From positions 5,621 through 44,518 of the forward strand of contig DYQJ01000001.1 of NCBI GenBank assembly GCA_020719345.1: a stretch of 38,898 nucleotides of DNA, in the 5' to 3' direction. Source of the stretch: Draconibacterium orientale (GTDB taxonomy: Bacteria > Bacteroidota > Bacteroidia > Bacteroidales > DYQJ01). The notes beneath the pieces are model-generated. The model worked only from the letters and a program-made list of their open reading frames with translations. It was not told the origin of the DNA and made no database searches. Below are positions 1-8,928 of the stretch, in pieces (position 1 is the first letter of the stretch; every line of letters starts with the position of its first letter). The position numbers and the translations under genes were made by a program.

Positions 1-463
1 GGGCGAAGGATTAGTTCCTATTCCCTAAACCCTACTCCCTCGCACCTAACAGGGCGAAGGATTAGTTCCTATTCCCTAAACCCTACTCCCTCGCACCTAA
101 CAGGGCGAAGGATTAGTTCCTATTCCCTAAACCCTACTCCCTCGCACCTAACAGGGCGAAGTATTAGTTCCTATTCCCTAAACCCTACTCCCTCGCACCT
201 AACAGGGGTGAAGGATTAGTTCCTATTCCCTAAACCCTACTCCCTCGCACCTAACAGGGGCGAAGGATTAGTTCCTATTCCCTAAACCCTACTCCCTCGC
301 ACCTAACAGGGGCGAAGGATTAGTTCCTATTCCCTAAACCCTACTCCCTCGCACCTAACAGGGCGAAGGATTAGTTCCTATTCCCTAAACCCTACTCCCT
401 CGCCACTAACAAGGGCGAAGGATTAGTTCCTATTCCCTAAACCCTACTCCCTCGCCACTAACA
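1..463. repeat. Tandem repeat array, 9 copies of a 51-52 bp unit (gggcgaaggattagttcctattccctaaaccctactccctcgcacctaaca); may continue left of the window
   Basis: Unit starts at about 1, 52, 103, 154, 205, 257, 309, 361 and 413; copies nearly identical with single-base variants; unit about 51% GC in a low-GC window. Confidence 0.97.
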
Positions 464-464
464 G

Positions 465-3400
465 CTAAATTTTTATTCCCATGACTAAAATGTCATCTAT
501 TTGAAACATAGTACCTTTCCAGCTAATATTTTCTGCATCTAAGATGTCTTTCTGTTGGGAAAACGGCAAATTATTTATTTTGATTAATAATTCTTTGAAA
601 CGCTTAGTCTTATATTTTTCTTTATAGCTCTCGTTGAATTGGTCTACATAACCGTCTGAAAATAAATATATTCTGTCGTTTTTGTCCATTTCAATAAAAG
701 ACGATTCAAAATCTTTCTCCTTATAATATATTCCGATTGGGTTTTTCGTTGCTTTTAGTTCTATTAGGTCATTATAATTTTCGTTTTTAAAAATATATGC
801 CGAGTTGTTTGCACCTGCAAAATCTAATATCTTATTATTTTGGTCATAAATACACAATGCAATATCCATCCCGTCTTTTGTATCTACGTCATAATCTGTC
901 TGTTGAAGTGATATTTTAATTTGATTTCGTAGTTCATTAAGTACTTGACAAGATTTTTTAACACTTTCTTGTCGTATAATTTCATTTAAAAGTGCTATTC
1001 CAAGCATACTAACAAAGGCGCCTGGAACTCCATGTCCGGTACAGTCGGCTACAGCAAATACTAAGTAATGTTTTATTTTTTTCATCCAATAGAAGTCGCC
1101 GCTGACTATGTCTTTTGGTTTGAATAAAACAAAATAGTCACTGAAATTTTGTTCAAATAATTGATTAATAGGTAATACCGCATTTTGAATACGGCTGGCA
1201 TAATTGATACTGTCTTTTATCTCCTGATGCGCCTTTTCTATTTTCTCTTTTTGTTTATTTATTTCATAAGTTCTTTCGGTTACTTTTTGCTCCAGAATAT
1301 TTCGTTGATTTATAAGTTTACGTTCTCTTAGCTTAATAAAAAAATATATCAAAAAAACTACAATAAAGATATAAGAAATTATAGCTATTCGGCTCATCCA
1401 CCAGGGCGGTAAAATTTTGATATTAATTTCAATTCCTATATTATTCCATGTGCCATCATTATTAGCTGCTATTACCGAAAAAACATATTCTCCGGCTGCC
1501 AAATTGCTAAAAGGCACGAAGTTACGAGTACCTATATGTATCCATTCTTCATCTTTTCCGTTTTTGGACATCTTGTAAGCATATTGATTTTTATTGTAAT
1601 TAGTATATTCTAAAGCAGAAAATTGAATAGTAAATGCAGATATATCATCGTCTAAAACAATATCTTGAACACTATCTACATTGATATAAAATAAATTAGC
1701 TTTTGTTACCACTTCAAATTTTGTAAACACTATATTGGGGACAAATAAATTATTGCTAAGAGAGTCGGGATAAAAAGAATTAAATCCGTTCATTCCGCCA
1801 AAAAATATTTCCCCATCCGGACTGATATATTTCGCGCCGAGATTAAATTCCACACTTTGTAACCCTTCTTCTATGCTGTAATTAGTGAAGCTGTTATTAT
1901 CGTGATTAAATTTTGACAATCCTGAACCGGTTGCTAACCAGAGACTTTTATTTTTGTCTTCTAATATTTCGTACACCACATTACCCGCTAATCCGGATTC
2001 TACTGAGAAAAAAGTGAACGAGTTATCTTTTTTATTATACTTATTTAATCCCGAATTAGTGCCTATCCATATATTTCCTTCAAAATCTTCGCACAACGAG
2101 ATGACAAAATTATCACACAAAGAATTTGTATTTTCCTGGTCTTTTAGAAAATGCGTTATTTTATTTTTTTGCAAATCAAACATATCAAGTCCGTTAGCCG
2201 TTGCTATCCACAAAAATCCCTGACTGTCTATCATTATTTCATAAATATAATTCCAACAAATAAACGATTCTTTATATATCTCTGTTTTATAATCTATTAA
2301 GTTTATTTTTATAAGACCATTTTGCGTGCCGAACCACAAGTTTTTGTTTTTATCTTCTATGATAGAATTAACTCTATTATTTTCAAAATTAGGAATATTT
2401 TTAGAATTAAAAAAGAGATGAGCATATTGAAATTTCTGCTTGTCGGTATCATAAATCATGACCCCGTTGCGTGTGCCTATCCACACGTGTCCGTAGGAGT
2501 CCTCTTTGATTGCGTGAATATAATTATCACAAATATAATTATTTAACGAGTCGGCGGAAAAATGTTTTACATAATTAGCACTTCTGTTATAGATATTTAA
2601 TCCTTTTCCCCAATTGCCTACCCAGATATTATTTTCTTTGTCTTTGTATAACGAGGCGATAATATTGTCTAAAAGATTGACAGAATTTGCCTCTTGTGAT
2701 TGTCGGTATAATCTAAATTTTTGTGGTTTCAAATCGGTTTTAGAAATTCCCTTCAAAGTAGCTACCCACAAATTATTGGAATTATCTATTGTTATATCAA
2801 ATATATTATCATTAATCAGCGCAGATTTTTGTTGATTATATAATTGAAAACGAATATTAATATTTTCATTATCAAGTAAATAACAAGAAGCAATACCTTT
2901 ATCTGTTCCTATCCATAATCTATTGTTTCTGTCGCACAAAATGGAGTTTATAGAATTAGATGGTAACGAGAAATTGTCATCTGGATTGTTATAATATTTT
3001 ATAATTTTTTTTGTCTTTTTATTATAAAAGTTCAAACCATTTGCTGTTCCAAACCATAAATTTTTATTATTGTCTTCACAAATAGATTTAACTATTTGAT
3101 TACTGATAGCAAAATCATCTGGTAAGTTAAGCGTATTTTCTGCGGTTATGTTATTAAAAATTTGTTTAGAAATATCAAAATAAGCAAGTCCTTTTGTGGA
3201 GGCAATCCATATTAGTCCTTCGCTGTCTTTAAATATAGGTATTTTTTCATTCTTATCGGTGTTATCAATTTCTTGCGAATTTACATAATGTTTATATGTG
3301 CTATCCCTTAAATTATAGATAGTTAAGACGGGTGGCGTGTTGATATATAGTTGATAATTATCTACATAAATTCCGTAAACGCATTTTACAATGTTATCAA

Positions 3401-3806
3401 AGCTTATTAAAGAGTATTTTAATTTTTTAAATACTCCGCTTTTTTTATCAAAACAATTGACGCCTTTTTTTGTTGCTATCCAGATTTTTCCATCTTTGGA
3501 TTCGGTAATATCAAATATCCAATTGTCGGATATAGAGTTCGTATCTATATGCGAGTAGCGATATTTGGTAAAAACTTGTCCATCAAATTTATTTAAGCCG
3601 TTTTGTGTTCCGAACCACATATATCCTTGCGAGTCATGAAACACACAATTGACCACACTTTGCGAGAGACCATGTTGAATGTCATAACTTGTAAAAAAAA
3701 GTTGCTGCGAAAAAAGAAGTAATTTATTTGTTATCAGCAACAAAATTAAAATAAATATTTTTTTCAAATTTTTCAATGGTTTATAAAATAGATTAATCAT
3801 TTTCAT
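465..3806 (-). CDS. Two-component-regulator-type beta-propeller (Reg_prop) + Y_Y_Y domain + TM + coiled coil + SpoIIE/PP2C phosphatase
   Basis: Signal peptide; repeated 'GxxWFGTxxGLNKFD / LWIGTNSGL' blades; 'YAYKMSKNGKDEEWIHIG...FSNLAAGEYVFSVIAANNDGTWN' Y_Y_Y; C-terminal 'FKPKDIVSGDFYWM...VADCTGHGVPGAFVSMLG' SpoIIE. Confidence 0.93.
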   Translation of the reverse strand: MKMINLFYKPLKNLKKIFILILLLITNKLLLFSQQLFFTSYDIQHGLSQSVVNCVFHDSQGYMWFGTQNGLNKFDGQVFTKYRYSHIDTNSISDNWIFDITESKDGKIWIATKKGVNCFDKKSGVFKKLKYSLISFDNIVKCVYGIYVDNYQLYINTPPVLTIYNLRDSTYKHYVNSQEIDNTDKNEKIPIFKDSEGLIWIASTKGLAYFDISKQIFNNITAENTLNLPDDFAISNQIVKSICEDNNKNLWFGTANGLNFYNKKTKKIIKYYNNPDDNFSLPSNSINSILCDRNNRLWIGTDKGIASCYLLDNENINIRFQLYNQQKSALINDNIFDITIDNSNNLWVATLKGISKTDLKPQKFRLYRQSQEANSVNLLDNIIASLYKDKENNIWVGNWGKGLNIYNRSANYVKHFSADSLNNYICDNYIHAIKEDSYGHVWIGTRNGVMIYDTDKQKFQYAHLFFNSKNIPNFENNRVNSIIEDKNKNLWFGTQNGLIKINLIDYKTEIYKESFICWNYIYEIMIDSQGFLWIATANGLDMFDLQKNKITHFLKDQENTNSLCDNFVISLCEDFEGNIWIGTNSGLNKYNKKDNSFTFFSVESGLAGNVVYEILEDKNKSLWLATGSGLSKFNHDNNSFTNYSIEEGLQSVEFNLGAKYISPDGEIFFGGMNGFNSFYPDSLSNNLFVPNIVFTKFEVVTKANLFYINVDSVQDIVLDDDISAFTIQFSALEYTNYNKNQYAYKMSKNGKDEEWIHIGTRNFVPFSNLAAGEYVFSVIAANNDGTWNNIGIEINIKILPPWWMSRIAIISYIFIVVFLIYFFIKLRERKLINQRNILEQKVTERTYEINKQKEKIEKAHQEIKDSINYASRIQNAVLPINQLFEQNFSDYFVLFKPKDIVSGDFYWMKKIKHYLVFAVADCTGHGVPGAFVSMLGIALLNEIIRQESVKKSCQVLNELRNQIKISLQQTDYDVDTKDGMDIALCIYDQNNKILDFAGANNSAYIFKNENYNDLIELKATKNPIGIYYKEKDFESSFIEMDKNDRIYLFSDGYVDQFNESYKEKYKTKRFKELLIKINNLPFSQQKDILDAENISWKGTMFQIDDILVMGIKI

Positions 3807-3846
3807 AGGGGTTTATCATAATTTTTTTAGAGAATACAAATTAATG

Positions 3847-3895
3847 AAAAAAACGCTTATCTTCTTATTTTGAGTAAGATTATAAGCGTTTTTTT
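3847..3895 (-). terminator. Hairpin terminator (14-bp perfect stem AAAAAAACGCTTAT/ATAAGCGTTTTTTT), likely bidirectional
   Basis: 3847-3860 complementary to 3882-3895, A/T runs at both ends; downstream of the DUF2283 ORF on the minus strand. Confidence 0.75.
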
Positions 3896-3901
3896 GGCAT
3901 G

Positions 3902-4037
3902 TTTCATTTATTAGTTTACACTTCTTTGCGAAACTTTGCGTTTTTACCTTTGCGAGACTCTGCGTGAAACATTTGATTATCAGTTTCTCGCAGAGTTTCG
4001 CAAAGTTTCTCGCAGAGTTTCGCAAAGAAAAAAGTGT
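3902..4037. repeat. Palindromic repeat element, copy A (inverted ends ACACTTCTTTGCGAAACT...AGTTTCGCAAAGAAAAAAGTGT), with an internal 22-bp direct duplication
   Basis: Shares tttcatttatt..cttctttgcgaaac and atttgattatcaRtttctcgcag..tttcgcaaagaaaaaag with copy B at 5393-5484; tttctcgcagagtttcgcaaag duplicated at 3984-4005 and 4006-4027. Confidence 0.85.
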
Positions 4038-4103
4038 CAACTACTTTTAAGCATTTATAAAAGATGCCGTTTTTTTATATTTAAAATTCACAACTTTTAT
4101 TAC

Positions 4104-4313
4104 CTATCGCAATACCGCTTGCATATCTTGCAAAATCGGCGACACTTCTGCTCCATATTTTTTTATAAAATACGCAATTTCTATACCAACTAAATTATTT
4201 TCGCTGTCATATTCAAACACAACATTTTTTTCTTTTTCTTCACTTTCAAACACCTTAGCGTCAGAAAATTCGATGTATAAAACATCTGCTTCTTTATCAT
4301 AAGTTATTTTCAT
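4104..4313 (-). CDS. DUF2283 domain small protein (putative antitoxin-like partner)
   Basis: 'MKITYDKEADVLYIEFSDAKVFESEE...VVFEYDSENNLVGIEI' is typical DUF2283; ATG at 4313 overlaps the upstream TGA as ATGA. Confidence 0.85.
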   Translation of the reverse strand: MKITYDKEADVLYIEFSDAKVFESEEKEKNVVFEYDSENNLVGIEIAYFIKKYGAEVSPILQDMQAVLR

Positions 4314-4570
4314 TTGCAATCGTTTTTAGTCATTTTTCTATCAAAATACGCAGTAATTACAAGTCTCTTTAAAGGATTAAATACCACTTTGAAGCATCTA
4401 CTTCCAAAATTCACTATTTTTTTGAAAAAATGCTGTTCTTCTTCCTCTAATTCAACAAATTTATCAGGATTACTTATGGTCTCGTCTACATGCTCTCTCA
4501 CTACCTTGCCCTTTTCTATTTTTTCTTGCAAGTGTTTAGATAATTCGTATTCATTTTTTCCCATTATCAA
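4310..4570 (-). CDS. DUF4258-like small protein (putative toxin-like partner)
   Basis: 'LSKHLQEKIEKGKVVREHVDETISNPDKFVE...CFKVVFNPLKRLVITAYFDRKM' pattern; 4-nt overlap with DUF2283 gene. Confidence 0.65.
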   Translation of the reverse strand: MIMGKNEYELSKHLQEKIEKGKVVREHVDETISNPDKFVELEEEEQHFFKKIVNFGSRCFKVVFNPLKRLVITAYFDRKMTKNDCK

Positions 4571-4725
4571 TTATAATTTATAAATTAAGCACATCACATT
4601 AACACTATTGTAATAACAATTTGTCGGCAAAGTTAAAATAAAAAATTAATAAAAAAAATATTTTACTTTTTTTTTGCACTAAAAAGTAATTTTTTTAACT
4701 AATAACACAACCATTTTTCGTCTTG

Positions 4726-5385
4726 TTAAGCATTTTTATTTTCAATTATAGTTATTTCCTCTTCTGTTATATTGTAAAGTTGGTAAACCAATTTATCTAT
4801 TTCGTTGTCGGTAAAATCTATTCGGCGTTTTAGCTGTTCTTTTTCGGTTTGACGGTTTGGCAGATTCACAAAATAAATTGTCTGTAGAGACTGCGGCAAT
4901 TATTTCCCATAATAATTCATAATAAGCAACCCAACCATATTGTCCTTGTTTCCGTGCTAATTCGATATACCATAATGCAAAATCTTTTTGCTTAATCAAT
5001 TCGTGTTCTGTTAATGACGACAATTTTGTGTGTGTTTCTGCAGCATTTATTTTAAGATCTTCAAATTTATCCCATGACGATTTATTTACACGTTTGTCTT
5101 GCCGCATAGCCGCGTGTTGATTGATATTAATAACGGCTTCGTTGTAGCTTTTTTTAGGTTGCTTCGTAGTTTTTTGTTTGCTGCTTCGAGTTCTTCGTTT
5201 TCGGTCTTCAAGTAATTATACGGATAATACGATTTATATTCTATGTATGCGTCATTATTCTTAACCATCCAACCGGTGGTTTCTCGGAGTTCTTCAGTGG
5301 TAGCGTCTTTACGTTCACTTAGAAATATTTCGTGAACAATAAGGACTTCGCTTTTTTCGATTGTATTAAGCATCTTTACCTTCAT
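4726..5385 (-). pseudogene. Frame-disrupted gene (ORFs 5086..5385, 4793..5107 and a third-frame tail 4726..4899); C-terminal tail resembles type IIG/TaqI-like methylase termini
   Basis: A7 run at 5149-5155 where a -1 shift joins the first two ORFs; the +1 frame after about 4900 encodes ..TIYFVNLPNRQTEKEQLKRRIDFTDNEIDKLVYQLYNITEEEITIIENKNA*. Confidence 0.55.
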
Positions 5386-5392
5386 TGGCTAA

Positions 5393-5484
5393 TTTCATTT
5401 ATTCGGTTACTCTTCTTTGCGAAACGAAGATTGAAATATTTGATTATCAATTTCTCGCAGAATTTCGCAAAGAAAAAAGAGAGT
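5393..5484. repeat. Palindromic repeat element, copy B (shorter relative of 3902-4037, same orientation)
   Basis: ttcatttatt-cggttactcttctttgcgaaac ... atttgattatcaatttctcgcagaatttcgcaaagaaaaaagagagt. Confidence 0.8.
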
Positions 5485-5500
5485 TTAATTGAAGAACCAC

Positions 5501-7492
5501 TTATAATCGTCTTTCCTGTCTTACATTATCAATAGTATCAACAAAATTAATATTGTCTAAAGATAAATCATAAAATAATTTAGCTACAATTTCTTTGTGT
5601 CGGTTGTCTATAAACTGCTCATTTATAGTTGTTTGTAACAGTTCTCGCGTAAGCGGAAAATTAGATTTGTTATATTCTCTTTTTTTAATTTCAAAATCGG
5701 AGTTGCTTGCCGCCGCATTAAAAGGTTGAGAAAGTAAGGTCATATTTCCAAGACGATAGGTATAAAAATCTCTACATTTCTGACTAAATTGCGTAATCCA
5801 ATTACTCTGCTCTGCCGGATAACGTGGAATAATATGCTCTAAGGTGACTTTATTCAAATCAATATTATATTTTCCCATGTCTTTGGCGTTTTCTGTTAGC
5901 CGAAAATACTTAATTATCAATAAAGTAGCAATTTCATTATTTTGAAGTTCTCCATTTATAAGATGACGAAGTTCTTTTTTCTCTTCGTCTGCGATTTTAA
6001 GAAATGATATTGCCGAGTTAATATCCATCTTATTTAGCGCACCGATAGCGGCATTAATATTTTTTGCGGAAAATTTGGAGCCCGGCTTCAATAAAATATA
6101 TACAAAATATTGTTCAAAATATTGAATAAGAATTCTAAAATTTATAAGATGCTCAAAATAAAAGTGTTCTGCGTATAATTTATTCATTGCATTGCTTAGA
6201 TATTTTTTTTCTTCATCTCTGTCAATCGGCGGTCTTTGTAAATATCTGATTTTCAGGTCTTCTATTTTATTATCTATTTCTTTGAACATAATAAACTCAT
6301 CTGTACTAATTTTAGATTTATTAATATATCTAAAAAGTGCGAGCAAGAAGTTATAAGTGTGTTTTTCGTTTCTACACAATAACAAAAAATTTATTCGTTG
6401 TTCTTGATAAGGAATGCGATTGTTAAGAATCATTTGAAAATTGTACAAATCCGAACTGACATCTTCATAAAATAGTTCTATGGCTTTTTTGCCGACGATA
6501 TCCGAGTATTTATCATTAAAAATAGTTTCTATTTCGGTAAACGCCGAGTATTTTTGTTGCTTAGCATTGATAGTTTCTACCCATCTGCTGATAAATTCAT
6601 CGGAAATTCCGCTAAGCTCTAAGTAGTTCCATTTAGCAACCGGGTCATCATTTTTTATTTCGTCAAATTTTCGTATGACAAAATTACGAAACAAATCTTT
6701 ATTAGATAATGGCAGTCCGCGGTTATTCAAAATCTCAAAAATAACATAAGCATCATGCAAATTAAAAGTTTTGATTCTGATGATAGAGACTCTCTCCGTT
6801 AAAAAGCCGATAAATCTGTCCAATTTATTAGCCAATTCTACGGTGAAACCTTTTCCCGAGTCATAAAAATAAGTTTCAAACTGTTGAACAAAATATTTCC
6901 TATTCTTGTAATAGCGTTGCGAGATAATATTATCTTCTTCATATTTACTGCTATTTATTTTATCATTGCATTCCAAAACATCTTGTAGTACGGCATCAAA
7001 ATTAACGTTTACGGTATTGCTTTCTATTTTAACTTTTTTCTCTTTAGGTATAACTCCTCCGAAACGTTGGATATTGAATATTTTATTGTCCACATGATTG
7101 ATTATAGGAATAATATATGTATGGTCAAAATTTGTTTTGTCACTATTATTAGCAAACCTCATGGTATCAGAAGTTTTTTTGAGGAAGCATTTTATTGAGG
7201 CAAAAAGAATGACGATAGAAATAAGTCGTTGTTGTCCGTCTATAACTTCAAATTCGCGGTTTTTGACTTCTCGCATCACCATTGAACCAAAAAAATAAGG
7301 GTTCTCGTTCTCCGAATTATTAATAAAAAATTCGTATAAGTCGTCCCACATCATATTTATTTGGTTGTTGCGTTCGCTTTTGCCTTCGCAGTCCCATTCA
7401 TATCGGCGTTGATATCCAGGAATAATAAATTTTACGTTATCACCGAACAAATCAGTGATAACAATATGTTCTGGCGTAAATAAGTTATTCAT
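5501..7492 (-). CDS. DUF262/DUF1524 (GmrSD-like, ParB-like NTPase + HNH) protein
   Basis: 'FIIPGYQRRYEW', 'FFGSMVM...FEVIDGQQRLISIVILF', C-terminal 'TLEHIIPRYP...YRLGNMTLLSQPFNAAASNSDFEIKKREYNKS'. Confidence 0.92.
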   Translation of the reverse strand: MNNLFTPEHIVITDLFGDNVKFIIPGYQRRYEWDCEGKSERNNQINMMWDDLYEFFINNSENENPYFFGSMVMREVKNREFEVIDGQQRLISIVILFASIKCFLKKTSDTMRFANNSDKTNFDHTYIIPIINHVDNKIFNIQRFGGVIPKEKKVKIESNTVNVNFDAVLQDVLECNDKINSSKYEEDNIISQRYYKNRKYFVQQFETYFYDSGKGFTVELANKLDRFIGFLTERVSIIRIKTFNLHDAYVIFEILNNRGLPLSNKDLFRNFVIRKFDEIKNDDPVAKWNYLELSGISDEFISRWVETINAKQQKYSAFTEIETIFNDKYSDIVGKKAIELFYEDVSSDLYNFQMILNNRIPYQEQRINFLLLCRNEKHTYNFLLALFRYINKSKISTDEFIMFKEIDNKIEDLKIRYLQRPPIDRDEEKKYLSNAMNKLYAEHFYFEHLINFRILIQYFEQYFVYILLKPGSKFSAKNINAAIGALNKMDINSAISFLKIADEEKKELRHLINGELQNNEIATLLIIKYFRLTENAKDMGKYNIDLNKVTLEHIIPRYPAEQSNWITQFSQKCRDFYTYRLGNMTLLSQPFNAAASNSDFEIKKREYNKSNFPLTRELLQTTINEQFIDNRHKEIVAKLFYDLSLDNINFVDTIDNVRQERRL

Positions 7493-7546
7493 TGTCTTTT
7501 ATATAATTTTGAACAAATATATAACATTTATAAGATATCCCCAAAA

Positions 7547-8863
7547 TTATTTTTGTATTCGCAATCCTACTATTGTGATGTCATCTCGTTGGTCCGAGTT
7601 TTGCATGTGATTATTAAGCTCTTGCTGTATTAATATTTTCTGTTCTGACATTTTTTTAGTTTTTATCGTATTTAAAAAGTTGATAAATCTCTTCTTTGTA
7701 TAATTTTTGCGAAGGTCATTGCATTGGTCAGCAAATCCATCTGTAGCCAGATAGATGACATCATTTTTCTTTAAAATCCGTTTTGTATCTTCAAAAGATA
7801 ATTCACTTTTAGCAGCTGAGCGTCCTCCTAATGTTTTTCTTACCCCTTTCAATATTTCTAATTCTTTGTCGTCAGTGGATAGAAACAAATCCATCTTAGC
7901 TCCGGCAAAAGTTAATATTGTAGTGTCATTTCCTCCTCGTTCGAAGCGACAGAGTGCCAAATCCATTCCATCATTATTATGAGATTGATATTGCTTTAAG
8001 GTCTCTATCAGTTCTTGATTTAAAATTTCTAATATTCTATCAGGGTGATATTCTTTCCGTAAATATATTATTTCATCTAAAATTTTACCTCCTATCATCG
8101 TAATAAGCGCCGCCGGTACTCCATGACCTGTACAATCTGCTACTGCAAAAAAGAGTTTTTCCTTTTCTTTTCCTACTTTCTTAGGTGAAAACCAGTAGAA
8201 ATCGCCGGATATTATATCACGAGGCAAATAATAAATAAAACACTCAAAGAAATTATTTATCAAACTTTCATCCGGCAAAATGGCATCTTGAATAGTTTTA
8301 GCGTATTCCACGCTGGCTTGAAATCGCTGATTTTGCATCTCTAATAGTTCGCTTTTAACTTCCAATTCTTTCTTTTGAATCTGAATAGATAGATTTGCCT
8401 TCTGCAACAAATTAAGTGTCAGACGATGAATATAATTATTGGCACTTAATAACTCATTAAAATCTAATATCTTATAATTGTTACTCGGAAATTTTACAAG
8501 TATTGGTTTATATTGCCATTTCTTTTCGGATGCCAACTCTGAGGCTTCTGTAATTCCTATATTGCTCTCTATTATTAAATATTCCTCCAGATATTCTTCG
8601 GCTAACATGAAGCTTACATTTCGTTTTGCAAACAGCTCAAAGGAATACTGTTTAGACATCAAATCCAAAAATCGTATTTTTGAAATAAACATCTCAAAAC
8701 CACCGTTCTTGGTTACCATTACCCCTGGTATCTCTGGATTTTTGGTAAAAATAACACTCAACTTTTCTATTGCCTCATTTAGTTCTATCTTTTCTTCCGA
8801 CAAATTCAATTCAGACACCGAACTATTGATATTCAAATATACTTGCATAATTTTTTTATGCAA
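7547..8863 (-). CDS. SpoIIE/PP2C-family phosphatase with N-terminal CBS-like region
   Basis: 'YYLPRDIISGDFYWFSP...VADCTGHGVPAALITMIGG...NDGMDLALCRFERG...IYLATDGFADQCN'; N-term 'PEIPGVMVTKNGGFEMFISKIRFLDLMSKQYSFELFAKRNV' resembles a degenerate CBS pair. Confidence 0.9.
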   Translation of the reverse strand: MHKKIMQVYLNINSSVSELNLSEEKIELNEAIEKLSVIFTKNPEIPGVMVTKNGGFEMFISKIRFLDLMSKQYSFELFAKRNVSFMLAEEYLEEYLIIESNIGITEASELASEKKWQYKPILVKFPSNNYKILDFNELLSANNYIHRLTLNLLQKANLSIQIQKKELEVKSELLEMQNQRFQASVEYAKTIQDAILPDESLINNFFECFIYYLPRDIISGDFYWFSPKKVGKEKEKLFFAVADCTGHGVPAALITMIGGKILDEIIYLRKEYHPDRILEILNQELIETLKQYQSHNNDGMDLALCRFERGGNDTTILTFAGAKMDLFLSTDDKELEILKGVRKTLGGRSAAKSELSFEDTKRILKKNDVIYLATDGFADQCNDLRKNYTKKRFINFLNTIKTKKMSEQKILIQQELNNHMQNSDQRDDITIVGLRIQK

Positions 8864-8928
8864 ATATATTGTTATTTTATCTGTTATGCGTTAATTGTAT
8901 TTTAATTAAATATTAATTTTAAAATAAA

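Noticed and set aside
1-463. Possible CRISPR array
   Set aside because: The whole 51-52 bp unit is conserved; there are no variable spacers between repeats
1-463. CCCTAAACCCTA as a telomere-like repeat
   Set aside because: Only one short match within each larger unit, next to an ordinary bacterial gene; coincidental
3816-4193. ORFs 3816..4040 (-) and 3936..4193 (+)
   Set aside because: Composed of the palindromic repeat and terminator sequence; no recognisable protein
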